Origin: Arthrobacter antibioticus
GTDB lineage: Bacteria; Actinomycetota; Actinomycetes; Actinomycetales; Micrococcaceae
Length of the DNA stretch: 51,465 nt
NCBI RefSeq assembly: GCF_030063205.1
Contig: NZ_JASISQ010000010.1
Coordinates: 1-51,465 of the forward strand
Direction of reading: 5' to 3'
In this document: piece after piece, positions 1 to 8,633 of the stretch
How the letters are laid out: each line of letters starts with the position of its first letter
How positions within the stretch are numbered: position 1 is the first letter of the stretch
Position numbers and translations under genes: made by a program
The notes under the pieces: model-generated
The model's input: only the letters and a program-made list of their open reading frames with translations
What the model was told of the DNA's origin: nothing
The model's database searches: none

Positions 1-546
1 ACCACAACGGGGGTGGTTCTTGGGAACTGTCACCATACATGCTTTCAAAGCATGTACAAGGCCCTGCATCCCATATGATTACTGGTCAAAAGCCACTTTG
101 CATACACACATTATGGCCGCTAACCCTCGTTTAACATCCAATGCCCGACGCCGTTCAAGTCTCGGGTGACGCCCAGCGAATGCCGATACCTGCGCGAAGG
201 CGCGCGGTGTGGGGGAGGTAACGCACTGGGTGGCTGGCAGCGTACCCCCGGGTACCGGCGTCGTGCTAGGATTATTTATTGCTGCGCTTTTTCCGTGTGA
301 CCGTTTACGGTCGCGAAAGTTAGGCGCGCGATTACCTCGTAAACGTTCGTGCCACTACAAACTGCCGTCTGGCGCGTGGATTTTTCACGCAATAGCCCGG
401 AGCGGAAAGTGCAGTTGGCATGAAGAGTTTAGGCGTGTTTTGGCAAAATCCAGGCACGTTCAGAGACATCCCGATCAATACGTTCCGCGAGGCTTATCCA
501 TAGATGATTTATGGCCAAGAACCGGCGCGACGAACAGGAGATACTA
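1..546 (+). promoter_or_regulatory. Leader/intergenic region upstream of the spc operon
   Basis: No convincing gene lies here. An open frame at 209-547 has no recognisable protein features and runs into the rplN start. The region should contain the spc operon promoter, but I could not fix a convincing -35/-10 pair. A near-perfect inverted repeat (ACATGCTT...AAGCATGT) lies at about 37-55, and a shorter one (GACCGT-TT-ACGGTC) at about 299-312. Either could be a terminator or leader hairpin. The gap suggests that spc is transcribed separately from the S10 operon in this organism. Confidence 0.4.
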
Positions 547-915
547 GTGATTCAGCAGGAGTCGCGGCTTAAGGTCGCCGACAACACGGGTGCCAAGGAA
601 ATCTTGACAATCCGCGTTCTCGGTGGATCTGGGCGCCGCTACGCAGGCATTGGCGACACCATTGTCGCAACCGTCAAGGACGCAATTCCCGGCGGTAACG
701 TAAAGAAGGGTGACATCGTAAAAGCTGTCATCGTTCGCACAAAGAAGGAACGCCGCCGTGCGGATGGTTCCTACATCAAGTTTGACGAGAATGCAGCTGT
801 CATTCTCAAAACTGACGGTGACCCTCGTGGTACCCGTATCTTCGGCCCGGTTGGCCGTGAACTTCGTGACAAGAAATTCATGAAGATCATCTCGTTGGCT
901 CCGGAGGTGCTGTAA
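547..915 (+). CDS. rplN: 50S ribosomal protein L14
   Basis: L14 binds 23S rRNA at the subunit interface and contributes to bridges with the 30S subunit. The protein begins [18 protein letters not shown], the classic L14 start, and contains the conserved [12 protein letters not shown] segment. I chose the GTG at 547 over the in-frame ATG at 511. It gives exactly the family length of 122 residues and has a CAGGAG Shine-Dalgarno sequence just upstream; the ATG would add a twelve-residue extension unlike any L14. It is the first gene of the spc operon, with rplX starting 3 nt after its stop. Confidence 0.97.
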   Translation: MIQQESRLKVADNTGAKEILTIRVLGGSGRRYAGIGDTIVATVKDAIPGGNVKKGDIVKAVIVRTKKERRRADGSYIKFDENAAVILKTDGDPRGTRIFGPVGRELRDKKFMKIISLAPEVL

Positions 916-918
916 CTT

Positions 919-1281
919 ATGGCAAAGATCAAGAAGGGTGACCTGGTTCAGGTCATCACAGGCGCCAAGGCTGAACGTGGCGGCGACCGTGGCAAGCAGG
1001 GCAAGGTCCTGATGGTTAACACCGAAACCAACCGCGTGTTGGTTGAAGGAATTAATCGTGTCACCAAGCACACCAAAGCCGGTCAGACCGAACGTGGCAC
1101 CAACACTGGTGGCATCGAGAGCGTCGAGGCACCCATTCACATCTCCAACGTTGCTGTAGTGGACCCGTCCACGAAGAAGCCAACTCGCGTTGGCTACCGC
1201 ATCGACACCGTTGAGCGCGATGGCCGCGAGCGTCAAGTACGTATCCGCGTTGCCAAGACCTCGGGGAAGGACCTGGCATGA
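919..1281 (+). CDS. rplX: 50S ribosomal protein L24
   Basis: L24 is an assembly initiator of the 50S subunit and binds the 5' domain of 23S rRNA. The N-terminal KOW motif is visible ([22 protein letters not shown]), followed by [13 protein letters not shown] and the C-terminal region with ISNVAVVDP and RVGYR typical of bacterial L24. Its length of 120 residues is normal for actinobacteria. The Shine-Dalgarno GGAGGT (about 903-908) lies inside the end of rplN, which implies translational coupling. The stop overlaps the rplE start (ATGA). Confidence 0.97.
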   Translation: MAKIKKGDLVQVITGAKAERGGDRGKQGKVLMVNTETNRVLVEGINRVTKHTKAGQTERGTNTGGIESVEAPIHISNVAVVDPSTKKPTRVGYRIDTVERDGRERQVRIRVAKTSGKDLA

Positions 1282-1862
1282 GCGCCGCAGTTGCAGAGAA
1301 CACGCCAAAGATCACTCCTCGCCTGAAGGCCCGCTACGCAGCGGAGATCAAGTCGAGCCTGGTTGAGGAATTCAGCTACGGGAACGTTAACCAGGTTCCG
1401 CGCCTGGTCAAGGTTGTTGTCAACATGGGTGTTGGAGATGCCGCTAAGGACTCCAAGCTCATCGACGGCGCCGTTCGCGACCTCACAGCTATCACCGGCC
1501 AGAAGCCTCAGGTTTCCAAGGCTCGCAAGTCGATCGCACAGTTCAAACTGCGCGAAGGCATGCCGATCGGTTGCCACGCCACGCTGCGTGGAGACCGCAT
1601 GTGGGAATTCCTGGACCGCTTGGTCACTCTTGCTCTGCCCCGTATCCGCGACTTCCGCGGCCTCAGTGGCAAGCAGTTTGACGGCAACGGTAACTACACC
1701 TTCGGTTTGACCGAGCAGGTTATGTTCCACGAGATCGATCAGGATTCCATTGACCGCACACGCGGCATGGACATCACGGTCGTTACCACAGCCAAGACCG
1801 ATAACGAAGGCCGCGCGCTGCTCAAGGCGCTCGGCTTCCCGTTTAAATCCGAAGATAAATAA
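1278..1862 (+). CDS. rplE: 50S ribosomal protein L5
   Basis: L5 binds 5S rRNA and forms part of the central protuberance. Recognisable segments are [37 protein letters not shown], the loop [21 protein letters not shown], and a C-terminal [25 protein letters not shown]. It has 194 residues, with the short N-terminal extension usual in actinobacteria. It overlaps rplX by four bases (ATGA). The next gene is rpsH after a 103-nt gap; the S14 gene found here in many bacteria is absent. Confidence 0.97.
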   Translation: MSAAVAENTPKITPRLKARYAAEIKSSLVEEFSYGNVNQVPRLVKVVVNMGVGDAAKDSKLIDGAVRDLTAITGQKPQVSKARKSIAQFKLREGMPIGCHATLRGDRMWEFLDRLVTLALPRIRDFRGLSGKQFDGNGNYTFGLTEQVMFHEIDQDSIDRTRGMDITVVTTAKTDNEGRALLKALGFPFKSEDK

Positions 1863-1965
1863 TCTACGTAAAAGGTCCGTTCTGCGGATGCAGCTCCCCA
1901 GTATTTAATGCTGGTGAAAGTGCATTGCGCGAAGGAAACCGTTACGAGGAAGGGCAAGCGCCCAA
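1863..1965 (+). other. rplE-rpsH gap lacking rpsN
   Basis: These 103 bases hold no open frame with the zinc-finger CXXC signature of type-Z S14, nor any remnant of it that I can see. Only the rpsH Shine-Dalgarno (GAGGAAGGG, about 1947-1955) is recognisable. Absence of rpsN here is, as I recall, known for Micrococcus luteus, so this supports a Micrococcaceae origin. S14 is probably encoded elsewhere in the genome. Confidence 0.75.
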
Positions 1966-2364
1966 ATGACAATGACAGATCCTGTCGCAGACATGCTTAC
2001 GCGTCTGCGCAACGCAAACTCGGCTCACCACGACACCGTGACCATGCCGTTTAGCAAGCTTAAAGGCCATATCGCCGACATCCTGAAGGCGCAGGGTTAC
2101 ATTACTGCGTGGAAGGTTGAAGACGCCGAAGTTGGCAAGAAGATGACCATTGACTTGAAGTACGGTCCCGCACGCGAGCGTTCAATCGCTGGGCTGCGCC
2201 GTATCTCCAAGCCCGGACTGCGTGTATACGCGAAGTCCACTAACCTCCCCAACGTATTGGGTGGGTTGGGTGTCGCCATCTTGTCGACGTCTTCCGGTCT
2301 GCTGACCGACCGCCAGGCTGCCAAGAAGGGCGTGGGTGGGGAAGTCCTCGCCTACGTCTGGTAG
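1966..2364 (+). CDS. rpsH: 30S ribosomal protein S8
   Basis: S8 binds the central domain of 16S rRNA and in many bacteria represses the spc operon by binding its mRNA. The protein begins [18 protein letters not shown], contains [12 protein letters not shown] and ends in the conserved GGEVLAYVW. Its length of 132 residues is standard. A purine-rich Shine-Dalgarno (GAGGAAGGG) precedes the ATG. A second in-frame ATG two codons later would also serve as the start and cannot be excluded. Confidence 0.97.
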   Translation: MTMTDPVADMLTRLRNANSAHHDTVTMPFSKLKGHIADILKAQGYITAWKVEDAEVGKKMTIDLKYGPARERSIAGLRRISKPGLRVYAKSTNLPNVLGGLGVAILSTSSGLLTDRQAAKKGVGGEVLAYVW

Positions 2365-2387
2365 TAGAGAGAGAAGGGAAAGAACTC

Positions 2388-2924
2388 ATGTCACGTATTG
2401 GACGTCTCCCCATCTCCGTGCCTGCCGGCGTCGAGGTCAAGGTTGATAACAACCTGGTTTCCGTCAAGGGCCCGAAGGGAACGCTGCAGCTTACAGTTGC
2501 CAGCCCCATCACGGTTGCACTCGAAGAGAACACCGTCACGGTTGCTCGACCCAACGATGAGCGCAACTCGCGTTCACTCCACGGTTTGACTCGCACCCTC
2601 ATTGACAACCTGATCACAGGTGTCACAAAGGGCTACGAGAAGAAGCTGGAAATTGTTGGTACCGGTTACCGCGTAGTCGCCAAGGGCGCGAACCTGGAGT
2701 TCGCTCTGGGCTTCAGCCACCCGGTTGCCATTGAGGCTCCCGAGGGCATCACACTGACTGTTGAGAGCCCCACTAAGCTCTCCGTGTCAGGCATTGACAA
2801 GCAGCAGGTGGGCGAAGTTGCTGCCAACATCCGCAAGCTGCGCAGGCCCGACCCGTACAAGGGTAAGGGCGTACGCTACGCCGGCGAAATCATCCGCCGC
2901 AAGGTCGGAAAGGCTGGTAAGTAA
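2388..2924 (+). CDS. rplF: 50S ribosomal protein L6
   Basis: L6 sits near the factor-binding site of the 50S subunit. It starts [17 protein letters not shown] and carries the family signature [14 protein letters not shown] near the C-terminus, followed by the basic tail RRKVGKAGK. Its length of 178 residues is standard. The gap to rpsH is 23 nt with a GAGAGAAGGGAAAG ribosome binding site, and rplR begins one base after the stop. Confidence 0.97.
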   Translation: MSRIGRLPISVPAGVEVKVDNNLVSVKGPKGTLQLTVASPITVALEENTVTVARPNDERNSRSLHGLTRTLIDNLITGVTKGYEKKLEIVGTGYRVVAKGANLEFALGFSHPVAIEAPEGITLTVESPTKLSVSGIDKQQVGEVAANIRKLRRPDPYKGKGVRYAGEIIRRKVGKAGK

Positions 2925-2925
2925 C

Positions 2926-3297
2926 ATGGCACTATCCGTAAGAGGAAAGTCCAAGGCCGCAGCACGCGGCCGTCGTCACCTGCGTGTACGTAAGCGCGTC
3001 AGCGGCACCACAGTACGTCCGCGTCTTGTGGTAAACCGTTCAGCCCGCCACGTATTCGTGCAGGTCATCGATGACACACAGGGTCTGACCCTAGTGTCTG
3101 CATCAACCCTGGAAGCAGATCTTCGCACTTTCGAAGGTGACAAGACTGCCAAGGCCAAGCGCGTTGGTGAGCTCGTTGCCGAGCGCGCCAAGGCTGCCGG
3201 CATTGAAGCTGTTGTCTTCGACCGTGGCGGAAACCGTTACCACGGCCGTGTCGCAGCCATTGCTGATGGCGCACGTGAAGGCGGTCTGGCACTGTGA
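2926..3297 (+). CDS. rplR: 50S ribosomal protein L18
   Basis: L18 binds 5S rRNA together with L5. The protein begins [20 protein letters not shown] and contains [20 protein letters not shown], ending in [20 protein letters not shown], the conserved L18 C-terminus. The ATG at 2926 gives 123 residues, the family length; the frame stays open further upstream only as an overlap of rplF. The GTGA at its stop creates a possible start for the next frame, but a better rpsE start lies downstream. Confidence 0.97.
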   Translation: MALSVRGKSKAAARGRRHLRVRKRVSGTTVRPRLVVNRSARHVFVQVIDDTQGLTLVSASTLEADLRTFEGDKTAKAKRVGELVAERAKAAGIEAVVFDRGGNRYHGRVAAIADGAREGGLAL

Positions 3298-3323
3298 CCG
3301 AAAACATTAACAAGGAGAACACT

Positions 3324-4004
3324 GTGTCAGAAGCAACTGCAGCTGACGGTGCAGCCGCGAAGACCGAGACAGCACCAGGCGCCGACAGCGCCCGTGGCCG
3401 TGGCGGTCGCGACGGTGCTCGTGGAGGCCGCGAAGGCGGTCGCGACGGTGGCCGCGGCCGTGGTCGTGACGGTGGACGCGAGGCTGAAAAAAGCCAGTTC
3501 ATCGAGCGCGTAGTCAACATCAACCGTGTCGCCAAGGTTGTCAAGGGTGGTCGTCGCTTTAGCTTCACTGCACTTGTCATCGTCGGTGACGGCAATGGTT
3601 TGGTTGGCGTCGGCTATGGCAAGGCCAAGGAAGTTCCGGCCGCTATCGCCAAGGGTGTAGAAGAGGCCAAGAAGACCTTCTTCCGCGTTCCCTTGGTGGG
3701 CAAGACCATTCCGCACCGCGTACAGGGTGAAGCCGCTGCCGGCGTCGTACTGTTGCGTCCGGCTGCAGCTGGTACCGGTGTTATTGCCGGTGGTCCGGTT
3801 CGCGCCATCTTGGAATGCGTTGGCATCCATGACGTGCTGTCCAAGTCACTGGGTTCCTCAAATGCAATCAACATTGTTCACGCAACTGTTGCTGCATTGA
3901 AGGGTCTGGAAGACCCCAAGGCTGTTGCGGCTCGCCGCGGCCTGCCTTTGGATGAAGTTGCTCCGGCTGTGCTGTTGCGCAATATGCAAAAGGCAGGTCT
4001 GTAA
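3324..4004 (+). CDS. rpsE: 30S ribosomal protein S5 with Arg/Gly/Asp-rich N-terminal extension
   Basis: S5 takes part in translational fidelity and mRNA unwinding at the entry site. The core ([27 protein letters not shown] ... the loop [11 protein letters not shown] ... GASSNAIN-type [13 protein letters not shown]) is typical. An N-terminal extension of about 55 residues contains repeated RG/RD-rich units (for example [18 protein letters not shown]). I chose the GTG at 3324 because AAGGAG lies six bases upstream. The alternative GTG at 3294, overlapping the rplR stop, would add ten residues. Total length is 226 residues, longer than the roughly 165 of E. coli S5 because of this extension. Confidence 0.95.
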   Translation: MSEATAADGAAAKTETAPGADSARGRGGRDGARGGREGGRDGGRGRGRDGGREAEKSQFIERVVNINRVAKVVKGGRRFSFTALVIVGDGNGLVGVGYGKAKEVPAAIAKGVEEAKKTFFRVPLVGKTIPHRVQGEAAAGVVLLRPAAAGTGVIAGGPVRAILECVGIHDVLSKSLGSSNAINIVHATVAALKGLEDPKAVAARRGLPLDEVAPAVLLRNMQKAGL

Positions 4005-4216
4005 TGACTACACCGAAGAACATCCAGGTTTCTGAGAAGAAGCTGACAATCACTCAGATCAGGGGCGTCATTGGCGCCAAGGCGAACCAGAAGGCCACGC
4101 TGCGTTCATTGGGTTTGAAGCGCATTGACGACACCGTCGTTCGCGTTGCAGACTCAGTGACTGTTGGCATGGTCAACACGATTCCGCACCTGATCAAGGT
4201 TGAGGAGGCGAAGTAA
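4004..4216 (+). CDS. rpmD: 50S ribosomal protein L30
   Basis: L30 is a small 50S protein near the 5S rRNA and central domains. The conserved core [23 protein letters not shown] is followed by [28 protein letters not shown]. Its length of 70 residues includes a short N-terminal extension. The start ATG overlaps the rpsE stop (TAATG), so the two are translationally coupled. Confidence 0.96.
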   Translation: MTTPKNIQVSEKKLTITQIRGVIGAKANQKATLRSLGLKRIDDTVVRVADSVTVGMVNTIPHLIKVEEAK

Positions 4217-4217
4217 A

Positions 4218-4697
4218 GTGGCTGAAAAAAACACTGCTGAGACTGTTGAAAAGCAGAACGCACTGAAGGTTCACCACCTGCGACCGGCACCCGGTGCCAA
4301 GACGGCTAAAACCCGTGTTGGCCGTGGTGAAGGATCCAAGGGTAAGACCGCAGGTCGCGGTACCAAGGGTACCAAGGCTCGCTACCAGGTAAAGGCTGGC
4401 TTTGCTGGCGGCCAGTTGCCGTTGCACATGCGCTTGCCCAAGCTGCGTGGCTTCAAGAACCCGTTCCGCGTTGAGTTCCAGGTTGTAAACCTGGACAAGC
4501 TGAACGAGCTCTTCCCTGAAGGTGGCGTTGTCACCGTCGAAGCTCTGGTTGAAAAGGGAGCGGTTCGTAAGAACCAGCTCGTGAAGGTGCTTGGCACCGG
4601 CGAAATCACCGTCAAGGTTGATATTGCTGCTGACGCATTCTCCTCCAGCGCGGTTACAAAGATCACTGCTGCAGGTGGCACCACTACCGAACTGTAA
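4218..4697 (+). CDS. rplO: 50S ribosomal protein L15
   Basis: L15 is a late-assembly 50S protein. The protein has the L15 signature: [32 protein letters not shown], and the C-terminal half [20 protein letters not shown]. The GTG at 4218 is preferred: it follows the rpmD stop by one base, with GAGGAGGCG as Shine-Dalgarno. It gives 159 residues with a short actinobacterial N-terminal extension. An earlier in-frame start at 4200 lies inside rpmD. Confidence 0.96.
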   Translation: MAEKNTAETVEKQNALKVHHLRPAPGAKTAKTRVGRGEGSKGKTAGRGTKGTKARYQVKAGFAGGQLPLHMRLPKLRGFKNPFRVEFQVVNLDKLNELFPEGGVVTVEALVEKGAVRKNQLVKVLGTGEITVKVDIAADAFSSSAVTKITAAGGTTTEL

Positions 4698-4917
4698 TAA
4701 GTTCAAAAATGGTCACATCTAACGACTAGACTCTTGGTGGGCGGAGCTGAAGTTCCGTCCGCCAGGGGTCTTTCGTGTTGTTAGCCTTGTGCCATGCGCT
4801 TTACGCCTTGGACGTGGCACGCCGTCACAGTTCCGAAGCGGATCAGATCACGTATTAGACTCTTTCCTTGGACCTCATTTGAGATGCCAACGCCATTACT
4901 AGACATCAGGAGGACGC
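4698..4917 (+). promoter_or_regulatory. rplO-secY spacer with leader hairpin and possible internal promoter
   Basis: This 220-nt gap separates the ribosomal genes from secY. It includes a short inverted repeat GGCGGA...TCCGCC (about 4739-4762) and the -10-like TAGACT at 4856-4861 with a poor -35. It ends in a strong Shine-Dalgarno AGGAGG (about 4908-4913). It probably carries an attenuator or secondary promoter that uncouples secY-adk from the ribosomal genes. The promoter assignment is weak. Confidence 0.35.
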
Positions 4918-6243
4918 TTGCTTACCGCATTTGGCCGCGCCTTTCGCACGCCTGATCTGCGACGCAAGTTGTTGTTCACGCTGGGAATTCTTGCCATCTT
5001 CCGCTTGGGTGCTTTTATCCCATCGCCTGGAATTGATTATCGAAATGTCCAACAGTGCGTGAATGCTGCTGACACAAGCCAGGGTATCTACCAGCTGGTT
5101 AACTTGTTCAGTGGCGGCGCCTTGCTCCAGGTTTCCATTTTTGCTTTGGGAATCATGCCGTACATCACGGCCAGCATCATTGTTCAGCTGCTGCGCGTAG
5201 TGATCCCCCGCTTCCAGGAGCTGCACCTTGAAGGTGCCCAGGGTCAGGGGATGCTGACGCAGTACACCCGTTACCTCACCATCGCCTTGGGGTTGCTCAA
5301 TGCAACCACTTTGGTGACGTTGGCGCGATCTGGACAACTCTTTGCCGGTTGTGGTGCCGCAGGCTCTCCTGGTGCGTTGATCCCGAACGATAACCTGATC
5401 ACGATCCTGCTGCTGATCATCACACTGACTGCCGGATCCGGGTTGATCATGTGGATGGGGGAGCTCGTCACTGAAAAGGGTGTCGGCAACGGCATGTCCT
5501 TGCTGATCTTTGTTGCTATTGCAGCACAGTTCCCCACCTCCTTGGGTGCCATCCTGAAGACCCAGGGTTGGGGTACCTTCCTCACCGTTATGGTCATTGG
5601 GCTCCTCGTAGTGGCTTTGGTTGTCTTTGTTGAGCAGTCACAGCGACGTGTACCTGTGCAATACGCAAAGCGGATGATTGGCCGCCGTACTATGGGCGGC
5701 ACCAGCACGTACATTCCCATCAAGGTGAACATGGCCGGTGTGATCCCGGTAATTTTTGCTTCTTCGATGTTGTATCTGCCAGCACTGGTGGCACAGTTCG
5801 CTACTCCTGCCAACGCCACTGAAGTTCCTGTGTGGATCGAATGGATCAACAACTACCTCACCCGTGGCGATCACCCGTTCTACATGTTGATGTACTTCTT
5901 GTTGACCATTGGTTTCACTTATTTCTACGTTGCGATCACCTTCAATCCTGAAGAAGTATCAGACAACATGAAGAAGTACGGTGGGTTCATCCCCGGCATC
6001 CGTGCAGGGAAGCCCACACAGGATTATCTCCAGTACGTTATTTCACGCATCACACTGCCAGGTTCGCTTTACCTGGGTATTGTCGCTTTGATTCCTCTCA
6101 TCGCTTTGGTCATGGTGGGCGCCAACCAGAACTTCCCGTTCGGTGGCACCTCGATCCTGATCGTTGTGGGTGTTGGTTTGGAGACGGTGAAGCAGATTGA
6201 TGCACAGCTCCAGCAGCGCCACTACGAAGGGTTATTGCGATGA
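4918..6243 (+). CDS. secY: Preprotein translocase subunit SecY (TTG start)
   Basis: SecY forms the protein-conducting channel in the cytoplasmic membrane with SecE and SecG. About ten hydrophobic segments are visible. Family landmarks are GIDYRNVQQ, the early cytoplasmic region FSGGALLQVSIFALGIMPYITASIIVQLL, GVGNGMSLLIF, QSQRRVPVQYAKR and the C-terminal GVGLETVKQIDAQLQQRHYEGLL. The TTG at 4918 is chosen because AGGAGG sits five to seven bases upstream and the protein then begins MLTAFGRAFRTPDLRRKLL, the normal SecY N-terminus. Length is 441 residues. It overlaps adk by ATGA. Confidence 0.96.
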   Translation: MLTAFGRAFRTPDLRRKLLFTLGILAIFRLGAFIPSPGIDYRNVQQCVNAADTSQGIYQLVNLFSGGALLQVSIFALGIMPYITASIIVQLLRVVIPRFQELHLEGAQGQGMLTQYTRYLTIALGLLNATTLVTLARSGQLFAGCGAAGSPGALIPNDNLITILLLIITLTAGSGLIMWMGELVTEKGVGNGMSLLIFVAIAAQFPTSLGAILKTQGWGTFLTVMVIGLLVVALVVFVEQSQRRVPVQYAKRMIGRRTMGGTSTYIPIKVNMAGVIPVIFASSMLYLPALVAQFATPANATEVPVWIEWINNYLTRGDHPFYMLMYFLLTIGFTYFYVAITFNPEEVSDNMKKYGGFIPGIRAGKPTQDYLQYVISRITLPGSLYLGIVALIPLIALVMVGANQNFPFGGTSILIVVGVGLETVKQIDAQLQQRHYEGLLR

Positions 6244-6809
6244 CAAGAATGCTGATTATTGGACCTCCCGGGTCAGGTAAAGGCACACAGGCAGAACGAA
6301 TCTGTGCGGAGCTTGGCATTGTAGCCATCTCCACCGGTGACATCTTCCGCGCCAACGTCAAGGGTGAAACACCTTTGGGACTTGAAGCGAAGACCTACAT
6401 GGACAACGGTGACTTTGTACCTGACAGCGTGACCAACCGGATGGTTCGGGATCGGCTTGCCCAAGATGATGTTGCGGAGGGTTTCCTGCTGGATGGCTAC
6501 CCGCGTACGTCCCCTCAGGTAGATGAACTTGACGATATTTTAGGTGCGGCTTCGGCCAACTTGGATGTTGTTATCCAGCTAACTGCTGACGATGAAGAAC
6601 TCGTCAAGCGCTTGTTGGGCCGTGCCCGTGAAACCGGCCGGAGCGATGACACCGAAGCCGTCATTCGTCACCGTCTGGATCTCTACCGCGAACAAACTGA
6701 GGTTGTAGTGTCCCGCTATGCGGAGCGCGGCATTCTGGCCAAGGTTGACGGACTAGGCGAGATGGATGACGTGACAGCACGGATCATGGAAGCCATTAAA
6801 AGCGTTTAG
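6240..6809 (+). CDS. adk: Adenylate kinase (short form)
   Basis: Adenylate kinase converts ATP and AMP into two ADP. The P-loop GPPGSGKGT is at residues 8-16, the NMP-binding part includes STGDIFRANV, and DGYPRT is the conserved motif after FLLDG. The LID is the short form (GRARETGRSDDT) without the zinc-binding cysteines. Its length of 189 residues fits actinobacterial adenylate kinases. The start overlaps the secY stop, so the two are cotranslated, a widely conserved pairing. Confidence 0.96.
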   Translation: MTRMLIIGPPGSGKGTQAERICAELGIVAISTGDIFRANVKGETPLGLEAKTYMDNGDFVPDSVTNRMVRDRLAQDDVAEGFLLDGYPRTSPQVDELDDILGAASANLDVVIQLTADDEELVKRLLGRARETGRSDDTEAVIRHRLDLYREQTEVVVSRYAERGILAKVDGLGEMDDVTARIMEAIKSV

Positions 6810-6868
6810 TCAGTCTCAGTAAGTTTGTTGCTTTATCAACGGTGCCGCAGAGGTGCCGGGTTGTGAAG

Positions 6869-6912
6869 GAGGGCTCCTTCCCGCATTACGGGGAGGAGCC
6901 CTCAACCATTTT
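6869..6912 (+). terminator. Hairpin terminator or attenuator between adk and map
   Basis: A 15-bp stem with one G-T pair (GAGGGCTCCTTCCCG at 6869-6883 against CGGGGAGGAGCCCTC at 6889-6903) encloses a 5-nt loop, followed by a short T-rich stretch (CATTTTA). It lies 26 nt before the map start, so it may end the secY-adk transcript or attenuate map. Confidence 0.6.
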
Positions 6913-6928
6913 AGCGAAAGGATCTTTC

Positions 6929-7765
6929 ATGGCGTTTGGCCAGCAAAAAATTGAATACAAGACCATCGATCAAATGCGGATCATGCACCGCAGCGGGCTC
7001 ATTCTTGACGCTGCCTTGAACAAGACGATTGCGGCAGCCGCACCAGGTGTCACCACGGGTAAGCTGGATGCGATCTTTGCCGCAGAGCTGAAGAAGGCTG
7101 GAGCCACCTCCAATTTCTTGGGCTACTACGACTTCCCCGCCTCCATCTGCACCTCTGTCAATGAGGAAGTGGTCCATGGGATCCCCGGCTCCCGAGTCTT
7201 GAAGGCAGGGGACCTGATCTCCATCGATGGGGGTGCGATTGTTGAAGGGTGGCACTCAGATTCCGCCCGCAGCACTATTGTTGGAGGTCCGGACGCTGAG
7301 GATCCGGCAGATCGCCGTCTTTCCGATATCACCGAAGAAAGCATGTGGCGCGGTATTGCAGCCATGGCCACGGCCAAATACGTGGGAGACATTGGTGACG
7401 CCATCGACGAGTACGTCACTTCACAGCCGGGTCAGGAACTTGGGATTCTCGAGGATTACGTCGGTCACGGCATCGGATCGGCTATGCATATGCCTCCGGA
7501 CGTGCTGAACTATTCATCCAAGCACCGTGGACCCAAGCTCAAACCCGGCATGTGCCTGGCGCTCGAGCCGATGCTGGTTCGCGGAGGACTGGAAACGATC
7601 ACGCTTTCCGATGACTGGACCGTCGTGACAGCGGATAAGGCCCGCGCTGCGCACTGGGAACATTCGGTGGCTGTTCACGCCAAAGGTATCTGGGTACTTA
7701 CCGCGGCCGACGGCGGTGCGGCGCGGCTTTCGCCGTTGGGAGTCACTCCGGTTCCGCTGGACTAG
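6929..7765 (+). CDS. map: Type I methionine aminopeptidase
   Basis: The enzyme removes the N-terminal methionine from nascent proteins. All five metal ligands of the pita-bread fold can be seen: Asp in ISIDGGAIVEGW and SDSARS, His in GHGIGSAMHMPP, Glu in LALEPML and Glu in EHSVAV. The ATG at 6929 is preferred (MAFGQQKIEYKTIDQMRIMH, Shine-Dalgarno GAAAGGA). The longer frame starting upstream would translate the terminator hairpin. Length is 278 residues. The stop codon is the first base pair of a 57-bp repeat element. Confidence 0.95.
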   Translation: MAFGQQKIEYKTIDQMRIMHRSGLILDAALNKTIAAAAPGVTTGKLDAIFAAELKKAGATSNFLGYYDFPASICTSVNEEVVHGIPGSRVLKAGDLISIDGGAIVEGWHSDSARSTIVGGPDAEDPADRRLSDITEESMWRGIAAMATAKYVGDIGDAIDEYVTSQPGQELGILEDYVGHGIGSAMHMPPDVLNYSSKHRGPKLKPGMCLALEPMLVRGGLETITLSDDWTVVTADKARAAHWEHSVAVHAKGIWVLTAADGGAARLSPLGVTPVPLD

Positions 7766-7884
7766 TCCCCAGCTCCTCCCCATGCTCGCAAGCTCACATC
7801 GGGTCCCTCGGAGCCGTGGGCCCACCCAGCTCCTCCCCATGCTCGCAGAGCGAGTAGAAACGAGCGTCCCATGGGCGTGGGGAC
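7765..7884. repeat. 57-bp tandem repeat element (one full copy plus partial, diverged) after map
   Basis: A 57-bp unit starts at about 7768 and recurs at about 7825; the second copy breaks off after about 25 bases. The element is bounded by a 7-bp inverted repeat, GTCCCCA (7765-7771) and TGGGGAC (7878-7884). It contains a small hairpin CTCGC-AGA-GCGAG near the right end. The unit matches the array at 51111-51465 at about 46 of 57 positions by my hand alignment, and both loci begin with the same junction TAGTCCCCAGC at a gene's stop codon. Function unknown. Confidence 0.8.
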
Positions 7885-7892
7885 CTAACTGC

Positions 7893-8633
7893 TTAGCAAG
7901 AGCATTCGTCATTCTCAACGCCTGAGACCTTGTTTTCGGGATCTGATGCGCAGCATTCATCGGCGGGCTCTGTGTCCGCGTTGTCGTCGTGGTGCATCGG
8001 TGGGCAGCAGGTATCACCTCGCCACGCATCGCGACCCTCCTTGATTGCAACACCAGCAATTACGAGGGCGGCGATGGGATCGGCCCACGCCCATCCCAGC
8101 GCGCTGTTGAGAAGCAGACCAACCAGAAGCACCGCCGATAGGTACGTGCAAAGGAGAGTTTGTTTTGAATCGGCGACTGCGGATCGCGAACCAAGTTCAC
8201 GTCCAGCCCGACGCTGCGCCCAAGACAGCAAGGGCATGATCGCCAGGCTGAGCGCGGCGAGGACAATACCCACACTGGAGTGTTCCGCTACTGTACCCAT
8301 AGACAATGAAGTGAGAGCATCGGTGGCGACGAAAGCTGCGAGGGCAAAGAAAGACAGTGCAATGATGCGCAGGGCCGTTCTTTCACGAGTCTGGGGATCG
8401 TGGGCGCTGAACTGCCATGCCAGAGCGGCCGCAGAGGATACTTCCACTATGGAATCCAAACCGAAGCCGATGAGTGCGCTGGAGGATGCGCCCGTTCCTG
8501 CTGAGAGAGCAATGACGGCCTCGACGATGTTGTAGCTGATAGTAGCTGCGATGAAGAGCCTGATCCTGCGGTTTAGGATACGGCGGCGCTCACCTGTGGG
8601 CGCTCTGGTGTACAGCGGATTCGTGGCGGTCAT
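7893..8633 (-). CDS. Cation efflux transporter (CDF-like) with Cys/His-rich C-terminal tail
   Basis: A membrane protein of 246 residues with six predicted hydrophobic segments, likely exporting a divalent metal by proton antiport. TM2 carries GFGLDSIVEVSSA (a D-x3-E pair in place of the usual D/H-x3-D) and TM5 carries GWAWADPIAALV (Asp kept, the usual His replaced by Trp). The last about 40 residues hold two Cys pairs, two His and a terminal ECSC. This tail replaces the folded cytoplasmic domain of classical CDF proteins. The start overlaps the stop of the upstream ArsR-type gene (TGATG), so the pair is an operon. A heavy-metal role is inferred from that partner. Confidence 0.85.
   Translation of the reverse strand: MTATNPLYTRAPTGERRRILNRRIRLFIAATISYNIVEAVIALSAGTGASSSALIGFGLDSIVEVSSAAALAWQFSAHDPQTRERTALRIIALSFFALAAFVATDALTSLSMGTVAEHSSVGIVLAALSLAIMPLLSWAQRRAGRELGSRSAVADSKQTLLCTYLSAVLLVGLLLNSALGWAWADPIAALVIAGVAIKEGRDAWRGDTCCPPMHHDDNADTEPADECCASDPENKVSGVENDECSC

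Noticed and set aside
209-547. Open frame of 112 codons before rplN
   Set aside because: No recognisable motifs, arginine-rich with an unlikely composition, and it overlaps the rplN start; treated as leader sequence.
4698-4917. A missing gene between rplO and secY
   Set aside because: No frame with a ribosome binding site or family motifs; treated as leader.
7514-8059. Minus-strand frame across the repeat element after map
   Set aside because: Antisense to map and the transporter 3' end, with no homology; a by-product of the repeat.
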